A stretch of 64,000 nucleotides of DNA from Kiritimatiellia bacterium (GTDB lineage: Bacteria; Verrucomicrobiota; Kiritimatiellia; UBA8416; YA12-FULL-48-11): the NCBI GenBank assembly GCA_028716365.1, contig JAQUPZ010000003.1:310001-374000 (forward strand), given 5' to 3'. Positions within the stretch are counted from its first letter, which is position 1; each line of letters opens with the position of its first letter. The notes under the pieces were generated by a model that worked only from the letters and a program-made list of their open reading frames with translations, had not been told where the DNA came from and did no database searches. A program made the position numbers and the translations under genes. Positions 46,150-54,102 of this stretch are shown here, in pieces.

Positions 46150-46732
46150 TGATTTAATTCGTGCATTTATTGCGGTGGAAATAAATTCCGACATCAAGGG
46201 AAAGATTAATTTACTTCAGGAGCGGTTTCGTCTCATGGGAATCCGGGCAGGCTGGGTGAAGTCTGCGAACATGCACCTGACGCTTGTATTCATGGGTGAT
46301 ATCAATAATGAAATTTCTAATAAAGTTTGTACAGTAATGGATACTGTTGCGTCTGCGGAAAAGCCTTTCTTCTGTGAGGTCAGAGGGCTTGGTTATTTTG
46401 GTAAAAGGGATAAACCAAGGGTAGTCTGGGCAGATGTTACGGGTGATGCTCGATTTCTTGTCGATGTACAAAATCGTATTTATACTAGTATAAGACCGCT
46501 TGGCATACAAATGGATGATCGTCCCTTTGTACCGCATCTGACGATTGCTCGGATACGCTCTCCCGTGGATGTCGGTAAACTAGTGATGGGTATTGAGGAA
46601 CATAAAGAGGACTATTTCGGAAAGTTTGATGTCAATAATCTTATTCTGGTCAAAAGCGAGCTCGAAGCTGATGGCCCGAAGTATACGATTTTGCATCGAT
46701 CAGTTTTCAGTGCGTCGGGGCAGGCAGTCTGA
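46139..46732 (+). CDS. thpR: RNA 2',3'-cyclic phosphodiesterase (2H family)
   Basis: 197 residues of the LigT/ThpR family. Both catalytic HxTx motifs are present: HLTLVF near residue 43 and HLTIAR near 131, with IRAFIAVEI at the start as in the family. It opens 2',3'-cyclic phosphates or ligates tRNA halves in vitro. ATG 46139 overlaps the FmdB-family gene by 11 bases and has no ribosome site, so reinitiation is likely. The earlier in-frame start at 46043 would give an atypical tail. Its 3' end overlaps the convergent manA by 26 bases. Confidence 0.88.
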   Translation: MSCDDLIRAFIAVEINSDIKGKINLLQERFRLMGIRAGWVKSANMHLTLVFMGDINNEISNKVCTVMDTVASAEKPFFCEVRGLGYFGKRDKPRVVWADVTGDARFLVDVQNRIYTSIRPLGIQMDDRPFVPHLTIARIRSPVDVGKLVMGIEEHKEDYFGKFDVNNLILVKSELEADGPKYTILHRSVFSASGQAV

Positions 46733-47702
46733 TATTGATAATCCCGGCATTTTTATCTACAGGGTCCAGGGTGTATTCGCGAATGGATGCAGGAATAAGG
46801 CATGTGGTACCTGAAGTTAACTGCTGAACAAATCCCTTTGTATTAATAACAACCGGTTTATCTATAATGAAAAATATCTGGAAACTTGAACCGTCATTTT
46901 TAAATTGCCCAGTTTTATTTAGCACGATTCTGGAGCAAGCGAAGTATGGCGAAGTGATAATATGCTGAATATAATTACCGGATACCTTCGATATTTCTGT
47001 CCGTCGTATTACTTTCGATTTATCTTTGTCCCAGTTAATAGTTTTCAGTGCCTGTGATACGTGAAGTTCTCTCGGTTTCCCGTTCTTGTCAACCCTGTTC
47101 CAGTCAAATACACGGTAGGTAGTGTTTGAGTTCTGCTGGACTTCCAGAATCAGGCATCCTTCGCCTATGGCGTGTATGGTTCCTCCCGGAAGATAGATTG
47201 AATCGCCTTCGCTGACCGGTATGGAATTCAGTAGATCCGCAACACAGTCTGTTCTAAGTGCTTCTTCTAAAGTTGCAGGATTGATTCTTTGATTGAAACC
47301 GGAGAAAACTCTGGCACCCGGTTCGGCTGCAAGTACGTACCACATTTCGGTTTTACCCTCAGTATTTAGCACTTTTGCGGTTTGATCATCCGGATGAACC
47401 TGAACACTGAGGCGCTGTCGGGCATCAATGATTTTTACTAGAAGGGGGAAAGTCTTATCGAATCTGTTGCGACCTAGAATGTGTCCGGGCATTGATTCTA
47501 AAACTTGATGAATACTGGTTCCTGCAAGTGTTCCATTGGATATAATGCTCATTCCTTCCGGTCGATCTGATATTTCCCATGACTCGGCACAGATTGAAGG
47601 ACATGACGTACGTTGAAACTGTCGCCGGATCCTGTCTCCACCCCAGATATAGTCCTTATAAATGGGTGTAAATACTAATGGATAGATGTTCTCTGGCATC
47701 AT
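46707..47702 (-). CDS. manA: Mannose-6-phosphate isomerase, type I
   Basis: A 331-residue zinc cupin enzyme that interconverts mannose-6-phosphate and fructose-6-phosphate. Zinc ligands are in QVHPDD (101-106), Glu119 in KTEMWYVL and His177 in LPGGTIHAIG. The catalytic Arg region is in NTTYRVFDWNR. The N-terminal YKDYIWGG and SWEISDRPEG motifs are typical of the short bacterial form. Two adjacent ATGs (47702, 47699) are possible. It feeds mannose into glycolysis or GDP-mannose synthesis. No GDP-mannose genes are nearby. Confidence 0.92.
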   Translation of the reverse strand: MMPENIYPLVFTPIYKDYIWGGDRIRRQFQRTSCPSICAESWEISDRPEGMSIISNGTLAGTSIHQVLESMPGHILGRNRFDKTFPLLVKIIDARQRLSVQVHPDDQTAKVLNTEGKTEMWYVLAAEPGARVFSGFNQRINPATLEEALRTDCVADLLNSIPVSEGDSIYLPGGTIHAIGEGCLILEVQQNSNTTYRVFDWNRVDKNGKPRELHVSQALKTINWDKDKSKVIRRTEISKVSGNYIQHIITSPYFACSRIVLNKTGQFKNDGSSFQIFFIIDKPVVINTKGFVQQLTSGTTCLIPASIREYTLDPVDKNAGIINIRLPAPTH

Positions 47703-47783
47703 GATTGAAGTTATAGGTATTGCTTTTTTGAAACAAGAAAAAAGGTTGAATTCCGTGCCTCTTGTGGTAATACCTTAGTCATC

Positions 47784-48353
47784 ATGATCTTTCGTTTAAT
47801 GAAATGTTTAACGGTTCTAACAATAATGCTTATATCCGGATGCCTGACCCTTGTAGATGACAGCACAATAGGGGAACAGAGAGCGGATACGGATACTATC
47901 AAAGCCGAGGTCTACAGGTTGCGAGATCAGGTTACAGAGATGCGGCAATCTCTCTCAAAACTGGAAGAAGAAATCCAATCCATGAAGAGTGTCAGGGGTG
48001 ACGAAATAAAGGACTCCAAAAATCGTCTTGATGAACTTGAAAGAAATCTGAAAACGGTGGAATCATCTCATGACCAGATGAAGCGGGAGATTATAGATGA
48101 TCTTGCCAGGAAGATAGAGAAACTTGGAGGGGTGATGGGAACTGCTTCAGGAAGAGCGTCAGGGAAAAACAGCTCAGGTCGGTCGGAAGGTAAAAAAACT
48201 GAACGGGGTTATGAGCATGTTGTCAAACAGGGCGAAACTTTGTCGGAGATTGCAACGGCTTATAACGTAACTCCAGGTGTTATTATCAAGGTTAATAATC
48301 TGTCAAATCCTAATTCCTTAAGGGTTGGTCAGAAGCTCTTTATTCCGGAATAG
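47784..48353 (+). CDS. LysM lipoprotein with coiled coil
   Basis: 189 residues. The lipoprotein signal ends in LISGC (Cys20). A coiled coil spans about 40-115 (VYRLRDQVTEMRQSLSKLEE and onward). After a Gly/Ser/Lys linker, a single C-terminal LysM domain (about 145-188) reads HVVKQGETLSEIATAYNVTP, then VNNLSNPNSLRVGQKLFIPE. LysM binds peptidoglycan, so this probably tethers the membrane to the wall. Its 3' end overlaps the convergent gene by 14 bases. The start is uncertain (ATG 47799 possible), and no ribosome site is seen. Confidence 0.85.
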   Translation: MIFRLMKCLTVLTIMLISGCLTLVDDSTIGEQRADTDTIKAEVYRLRDQVTEMRQSLSKLEEEIQSMKSVRGDEIKDSKNRLDELERNLKTVESSHDQMKREIIDDLARKIEKLGGVMGTASGRASGKNSSGRSEGKKTERGYEHVVKQGETLSEIATAYNVTPGVIIKVNNLSNPNSLRVGQKLFIPE

Positions 48354-49173
48354 GGATTCTCCACTCCATCGTATTGTTCTGTCCGCGAGGAGTAATGGAC
48401 ATCTTCATGATAGACGGTGCCATGGCAATCTGTGGAGGAGTGGAGATCGTACTAGCCTGGATACGCATACTTTCAAGTCTTGCCAGCGAAGAGGTAATTG
48501 TCGTCCAGCGCGTCTGCATTGATGTTAAATTGTCTTTTAGCGTAGCGTTATCTTTTTGAAGAGACTGTACGAGTAAATCCATTTTGTTTAATTTTTTGTT
48601 ATGGCTGGTTGCCTGTTCAAGAAGCCTGGCTCTTACCTCATCAGTTGAAGAACCCAGTTCCGTTCTTAACCTTGTTGTTTCGGTTGAGATACGTTCTGAA
48701 AGTGTATCTGCATCAGTCTGTGTTTTGAGTGATGATGAATGGAGTTTTGCAACCTCTTTTTGGATATTCCTGAAATCATCTTTTAATCTTCTGGCCATAA
48801 TTATTCCTCCAACCATGCTTATGGAAACTATAATTATCAGTGCTAGAAGATATGAGATGGAGAGCATTATCATTCGTTTTCTCGTCCTTGCTCTTTCGTT
48901 ATCCAGAAATTCCTGGAACGCAGAGAGTACGGGGAGAGAATCCAGAGGTTTTTGTAATGCGCTTAATGGCATTTTTGCCGGCTTTAATTCTTCTGGCAAA
49001 ACCGATATTGACGTTACAGATCGGGAGAAAGATTTTTGCTTTGAGTTTATTCCAGTCAGCGGATTCTGATTATTTAAATTAATGATTGGTCGTGCAGATG
49101 TGAGCGGTACTTTCGCAGTGCCATGGTTTTTGCGTGTGATCTGTTGTTTAAGCGTTTTTGGCGGCAGGTTCAT
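48340..49173 (-). CDS. Membrane-anchored coiled-coil protein
   Basis: 277 residues, not matched to a known family. The N-terminal 100 residues are polar and disordered-looking. A membrane helix lies at about 103-126 (ISYLLALIIIVSISMVGGII). A heptad-rich coiled coil covers about 130-235 (LKDDFRNIQKEVAKLHSS and LLVQSLQKDNATLKDNLT). A short C-terminal tail ends in MEWRIPIPE. By charge the N-terminus is cytoplasmic and the coil periplasmic. It lies 13 bases after the giant coiled-coil gene and is probably in the same transcript. It may be that protein's membrane partner, by inference. Confidence 0.7.
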   Translation of the reverse strand: MNLPPKTLKQQITRKNHGTAKVPLTSARPIINLNNQNPLTGINSKQKSFSRSVTSISVLPEELKPAKMPLSALQKPLDSLPVLSAFQEFLDNERARTRKRMIMLSISYLLALIIIVSISMVGGIIMARRLKDDFRNIQKEVAKLHSSSLKTQTDADTLSERISTETTRLRTELGSSTDEVRARLLEQATSHNKKLNKMDLLVQSLQKDNATLKDNLTSMQTRWTTITSSLARLESMRIQASTISTPPQIAMAPSIMKMSITPRGQNNTMEWRIPIPE

Positions 49174-49186
49174 ATTACTTCGCCGG

Positions 49187-52100
49187 CTATTTTAGCCTCA
49201 TCCAAGGTCTGGGCCGGAAAAGCGATTTTGGCGGCGGTTGTTCCTTGGGAGGTTCCGGCGGCGGTTCCTTGACGGGAGGCTCAGGTGTTGATTCCCTTGC
49301 GTCATTCCATGTTTTAAGTTCTCTTTGTGCTTCAGCTTCAAGAGTAGCAAGGGAAGACGGTGGAGGTGGCGCGTGGTCAACTTTGTCAGGCTCAATAATC
49401 TTACGCGGTTCTTCCGACCGTTCCGGTGAAATTACGCGACGGGTTAGGGGTGGTTCCGATCTCAGTACCGGGCGGTTCTGTTCCATCTGTATTTGTTTCT
49501 TATACTGCATAAGCTCGCGCTGGGCCTGTTCAAGTTTACTGGCCGCAGATCTCCAGTCTTTCTGGAGTTGTTCGACACGTTTTGACAATACCTGCTCCTT
49601 GTTTCTCCAGCGGAAGGACTCGTCATCGTAAATTTTCTTCTGCTGGGCCAACGCCTGATCTTTCTGGCGCATGATACCCCCCGCATCCTGAAGAGCTTTC
49701 TTCAGTTGCAAAATATCAATTTCTTTCTGGCGCCGTTGTTCACGTTCCTCATCGTAGAACTTCTTCTGTTGTTCCAGCCTTACCATTGTTGTCTCGCGTT
49801 CCTGCTGTAATTGATCAATCTGCTGCTGTAAATCTTCAATCTTGAGGCGATGCCGTTCCTGTTCATCCTCGAAAAGTATTTTATGCTGCTCCAGTTCGTG
49901 CGATGTTTTCTCCAGGTCGGTACTCAGGGATTTTTGTTCTTCCACCATCTGTTCAATCTGGAGGTTGGTCTCTTCTTCATGCTGTTGATTCCGTGTAACT
50001 TCATCTTCGTGGAGAACCTTCTGTTGCTCAATTTCCTGAAGGGCCTCTTCCAGTTTACGGGAAACAGCACGATGTTCCTCTGATAGTTGTTCGAATCTGG
50101 CGGTAAGATCATCTTGTTCTTGCAGATTATGTTTCTGGCTCTCGGCGAACAGTGTTTTTTCGTGTTCGAAATCGGTTGTAATCTGCTGGCACTTGACTTC
50201 AGACTCTTTGTACAGATTTTCCTGCCTGATCACTTCCACTTCCAACTCCTGCCTGCGTTGAATTTCCTGTTCAAGCTGCTTCTTTTGGGCGGCCAGTTGT
50301 TCTTCGCGCTGAGCAATAGCAGCCCGTTCTTCATCGGACTGTTTCTTGAGTTGTATTACTTCCTGTTCCTTGATGCGGCGGAGTTTCTGTTCTTCCTGCA
50401 GGAGTTTCCGTTGCCGTTCCATTTCTTCTGATTGCTGCTGGGCACGGGATTTCTCCTGAGTTGTCATTTTTTGCTGTTGTTCAAGGTTGACTACAACAGC
50501 ACGGTGCTTCTCCTGCATTTCCTGGATACTACGCTGGAATTCGACTTCCTTTTTGCTTGTGATTTCTCTTGCGGAATCATAAAGCTTCTGAAGTTCAACC
50601 ACTTCATGTTCTTTCTGCCTGAGAACGTTTCTAAGGTTTTCAAGACTTGAGGATGCATCCTGAAGCCTGCTGATAAGAGAGTGCTGTTCCTGCTGTAACT
50701 TTTGTATATTCTCCTGCGTTTCGGATTCTTTCCTGGAAATATATTCCTTGGCGGAATTTGTAGTTTCGCGTTCCCTTTCAAGTTCACGGGTGGCTTGTTC
50801 ATGGGCCGCTGTTAGAGATTCAAGTCTCTGGTTGAGCTGCTCCATACGCTGGGTGAGGGCCTTCTCTTTTTCCTTGCCGGCCTTGTCGATCTCGGCGGAG
50901 CGGGCTTTCTCGTTATCCAGTACTTCTTTGGCTTTCTTGATCTGTCCGTAAGCTGTTTCGAGTTCTTCCTGCAGCTGTTCAATCTGACCGTTAAGTATCT
51001 TTTCTTTTTCCTGCGCGGTAATCTGGCCGGATTTGTTGATCTCGGTAAATCTTGCCATCTCGGATCGCATCTGCTCAAGTGCATCTGCCGCTACCTGTGA
51101 ATCCTTGTTAAGGTCTTCAATCTGCTGCTCGAGATATGCCTTGTCTTTCTTGAGCCCATCAATTTCGGCGACCAGACTGCTCTCTTTTTGTTTCACATCC
51201 CACTCGAGCTGGTCAAGATGTCCGGTGGAAGCTGTATAAAGCTCCTGGAGTTCATCAATTCGATGCAGGTAGTCCTGTTCTTTCTGCTTGGCATCCTCGG
51301 TTAGTTGATCATACAGGGCCTTCTGGTTATTGAGTTCATCTTCCTTGCGCCTTGCCTCATTGACGGCGTCATCGTTAAGTTTGGTAAGCTTCTCAAGGCG
51401 GAGCTGGCTGTCATTCAGTTTCTTTAAAAGTTCCCGGGCTTCATCCTGTACCTGATCAAGTCGCTGGGAAAGTTCGTTGTCCGTCTTATGACTGCGTTCC
51501 TTGAGTTCTGTGATAATGCCTTTTTGTTGTTCAAGCTCCTGCTCTGCTCGTGCAAGTTTGGTAAGGTAGGATTCGTTCTCCATCTGAAGCTGTTGAATCT
51601 GTCGCTGGAGGGCCTTTCCCTTTGCCTCTTCGCGCTGTTTCCCATCCTGCTGCCGAGAACGTTCTCTCTCAAGTTCGAGTTCCAGTTCTCTGGCCCTGGC
51701 GAAAGCCGCCTGCCTTTTTTGAAACAACTCTTTTTGTTTTTCAAGGTCGGCGCCTGCGAACTCCTGCAGATGCTCTATTCTTTGCTTATAAATACTTTCT
51801 TTCTGGGTAAATGCGGATTTAATGGCTTCGAAAAGTGATTGTTCACCCTTCAATTCGTCTTCTGTCTTGGTCAGTTCCTCGGTTAATAACTGCTTGAACT
51901 GTTCTATTCTTGAAGAAAATTCCTGGTTTTGTTGCTGTGCCTTGACGCGAAATGTTTCGAATTGTTTCCGTTCGCTTTCCAGTTGCTGACGTGCCTGATC
52001 CATGGCAATTTGGGAGTCATGGACTTTTCTTTGCAACTCCTGCATCCTGGCCTTGAATTCATTTTGCGCGTTTTGGCTTTGAGTCTCCAAATTAAGAGAT

Positions 52101-54019
52101 TTCTCTTTTTCTCTGCTAAGGTCTTCGTTCGCTCTTTGCAGTGACTCGGTGGCTGCTTGAGATTCTTTCTTAAGGTGCTCAATACGCTTTATCAGTTCTG
52201 ATTCTTTATGGTCAACTTCACTCTTTGTATCGGAATGATGCAACCTTTCTTCTTCCAGCTCTATTGTTACTTTCTCAAGTAATGCAGCGTTGTCCTTTGC
52301 CTTATTTCTGAGATCCTCTATTTCTTTTAGAAGGGAATCTTCTTTATTCTGGCTCTGTCTCTGCAAGCTTTCATAGTCGAAGGCCTGTTGTTGTAATTTA
52401 TCTTCGGCCTCGCGAAGCCGCGATGTTGTTGATTCAACATCCTTGTGAAGTTGTTCAATTTGCCTGGTGAATTCATTGTCTTTTTCTGTCAGCATCTGTT
52501 GAGCGTTGGTATGCAGGGATTTTGTGTGTTCCAGTTCGCTTTTGGCTCTTTCTATTTCCTGGCGAAGGATTTCTTCCTTTTCAGCGCTTTGTCTTTCAAT
52601 GGTCGCTTTTTCCTGACTCTGTCGCTTAAGGTTGTCCTCGGCTTCCTTCAGTTTTATCGTAGCGGCATGAACATCCTGTTGGAGCTGGTCAATCTTCATG
52701 CCGAGTTCCGATTCTTTCATGCCTGTCCTGGCATGGGCCTCGGATTGAAGTTTTTTTGCGTATTCCAGTTCATCTTTGGCTTTTTCGATTTCCTGGTTTA
52801 GAAGATCTTCCTTCTCCTGGCTCTGGTTCAGGAGATTTTCGGTGTTAGTCATTTGACGTCGGAGTCTTTCCTCGGCGTCACGCAACTTGGATGTGGAGTT
52901 GTCAATATCATTTCTGAGTTGTTCTATCTGTTGCAAAAGGGCTTTTTCCCGCTCACCCGCCCTTTTCTGGATGTCATCACGGGAAGCCTTGGCATTTTCC
53001 AGTTCCCCTTTGATTCTGTCTATTTCCAGTTTGAGATTGCCTTCCTGGTCGCGATTATTTCTCAAAAGTTTATCTTGTTCGCCTGCCTGTTTTTTGAGTT
53101 TTTCTTCTGCATCACGTAGACGCAAGGAAGCATCCCTGGCTTGTCCTTCAAGCTGACGTACACGTTCCGCAAGGGCTTTCTCCCGATCATTTGCCCCTTC
53201 CATGTCGACAATATTTTCCCCGCCCTTTGCTTCCGCGGACTCGTCAACACGGGATGCGGGGCGAGCGACTTTAAGGGATGCAAGTTCTTCTTCAGCCTTC
53301 TTTAGATTTGCAGCGAGAGTTTCACGCTGTGCCTGGAGTTCGTACACGTTCTTCTGGAACCTAAGTTCAGCTTCTTCTCTTTGTTTTTTTGTCTGGCCGA
53401 ACTGGATTCGTTCTTCCTCAAATTCTTTACGTGTTTGTTCCAGCAATTCAGTTGCGGCCCTGGCTTCGTTCTGAATGTCCTCGATACGCTTGGACATCTC
53501 GGTTTCTTTTCCCTGATGCCGCAGAAATTCTTCTTCTAGTTTCTTTTTCAACTGTTCGCTTGTTGCCGTTAATTCCGCGATATCTGGCGATGGGGCAGAT
53601 GTTTCAGCATGTGTAATAACAGGTGTTGAGAGTGGTTCTGTTTCCGGTTTCGGGAATATTGCGTCTTTTTTTGTCTGGACGTCGGATAATTCACCTGTGA
53701 CCGTATTGGAAAGTTTGGCATTTTCTGAAATTGTTCCATCCTGAATAAGATCAGCAAGCGCCAGGATGTTGAGTGGTCCATAGGAACTGCCATCGGCCAG
53801 TTGAACCATCCACACCATTTGAAGATCAGGAATGTTCTCGGCTGCGATCCAGGTGGTCTGGTCTTTGGAAAGCTGGTTACCTGGTGCAATACGGCCTTGT
53901 TCCGCCCAGCCTTTGAGCAGAACGGTTTCTACCGGACCGAAGACGGATCCATCGTCGATCTTCAAGTACCAGCTTTTACCTGAACCTGATTCAGGCATCT
54001 GCGGTTGTGATTCAGCCAT
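49187..54019 (-). CDS. Giant GYF-domain coiled-coil protein, cytoskeleton-like
   Basis: 1,610 residues from ATG 54019, 6 bases after GAGG (54022 is also possible). Residues about 16-62 and 70-115 are tandem GYF_2-type domains: SWYLKIDDGSVFGPV, then LLKGWAEQGRI; and WMVQLADGSSYGPL, then LADLIQDGTI. From about 155 to 1510 the protein is an almost unbroken coiled coil, extremely rich in Glu, Gln, Lys and Arg. Residues 279-590 are four tandem 78-residue repeats, and about 46-residue units occur on both sides. The tail is Pro-rich (PPPEPPKEQPPP) and basic. No signal peptide, so cytoplasmic. GYF_2 domains bind proline-rich peptides. The length suggests a scaffold or filament. Not a known named protein. 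Confidence 0.85.
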   Translation of the reverse strand: MAESQPQMPESGSGKSWYLKIDDGSVFGPVETVLLKGWAEQGRIAPGNQLSKDQTTWIAAENIPDLQMVWMVQLADGSSYGPLNILALADLIQDGTISENAKLSNTVTGELSDVQTKKDAIFPKPETEPLSTPVITHAETSAPSPDIAELTATSEQLKKKLEEEFLRHQGKETEMSKRIEDIQNEARAATELLEQTRKEFEEERIQFGQTKKQREEAELRFQKNVYELQAQRETLAANLKKAEEELASLKVARPASRVDESAEAKGGENIVDMEGANDREKALAERVRQLEGQARDASLRLRDAEEKLKKQAGEQDKLLRNNRDQEGNLKLEIDRIKGELENAKASRDDIQKRAGEREKALLQQIEQLRNDIDNSTSKLRDAEERLRRQMTNTENLLNQSQEKEDLLNQEIEKAKDELEYAKKLQSEAHARTGMKESELGMKIDQLQQDVHAATIKLKEAEDNLKRQSQEKATIERQSAEKEEILRQEIERAKSELEHTKSLHTNAQQMLTEKDNEFTRQIEQLHKDVESTTSRLREAEDKLQQQAFDYESLQRQSQNKEDSLLKEIEDLRNKAKDNAALLEKVTIELEEERLHHSDTKSEVDHKESELIKRIEHLKKESQAATESLQRANEDLSREKEKSLNLETQSQNAQNEFKARMQELQRKVHDSQIAMDQARQQLESERKQFETFRVKAQQQNQEFSSRIEQFKQLLTEELTKTEDELKGEQSLFEAIKSAFTQKESIYKQRIEHLQEFAGADLEKQKELFQKRQAAFARARELELELERERSRQQDGKQREEAKGKALQRQIQQLQMENESYLTKLARAEQELEQQKGIITELKERSHKTDNELSQRLDQVQDEARELLKKLNDSQLRLEKLTKLNDDAVNEARRKEDELNNQKALYDQLTEDAKQKEQDYLHRIDELQELYTASTGHLDQLEWDVKQKESSLVAEIDGLKKDKAYLEQQIEDLNKDSQVAADALEQMRSEMARFTEINKSGQITAQEKEKILNGQIEQLQEELETAYGQIKKAKEVLDNEKARSAEIDKAGKEKEKALTQRMEQLNQRLESLTAAHEQATRELERERETTNSAKEYISRKESETQENIQKLQQEQHSLISRLQDASSSLENLRNVLRQKEHEVVELQKLYDSAREITSKKEVEFQRSIQEMQEKHRAVVVNLEQQQKMTTQEKSRAQQQSEEMERQRKLLQEEQKLRRIKEQEVIQLKKQSDEERAAIAQREEQLAAQKKQLEQEIQRRQELEVEVIRQENLYKESEVKCQQITTDFEHEKTLFAESQKHNLQEQDDLTARFEQLSEEHRAVSRKLEEALQEIEQQKVLHEDEVTRNQQHEEETNLQIEQMVEEQKSLSTDLEKTSHELEQHKILFEDEQERHRLKIEDLQQQIDQLQQERETTMVRLEQQKKFYDEEREQRRQKEIDILQLKKALQDAGGIMRQKDQALAQQKKIYDDESFRWRNKEQVLSKRVEQLQKDWRSAASKLEQAQRELMQYKKQIQMEQNRPVLRSEPPLTRRVISPERSEEPRKIIEPDKVDHAPPPPSSLATLEAEAQRELKTWNDARESTPEPPVKEPPPEPPKEQPPPKSLFRPRPWMRLK
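52250..53185 (-). repeat. Four tandem 234-base (78-residue) coding repeats
   Basis: Inside the giant coiled-coil gene, four units begin REKALAERVRQLE, REKALLQQIEQLR, KESELGMKIDQLQ and KDNEFTRQIEQLH, exactly 78 residues apart. The shared core near unit position 22-33 is LRLRDAEEKLKKQ, SKLRDAEERLRRQ, IKLKEAEDNLKRQ and SRLREAEDKLQQQ. No gaps are needed to align them. Confidence 0.85.
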
Positions 54020-54102
54020 CATCTACCTCTAAAACCCTTATTACGTTATCTCAAATGAGGGTATTTATATTGCGTTAGAGGCTTGATACCGTCAAGCAGA
54101 TT

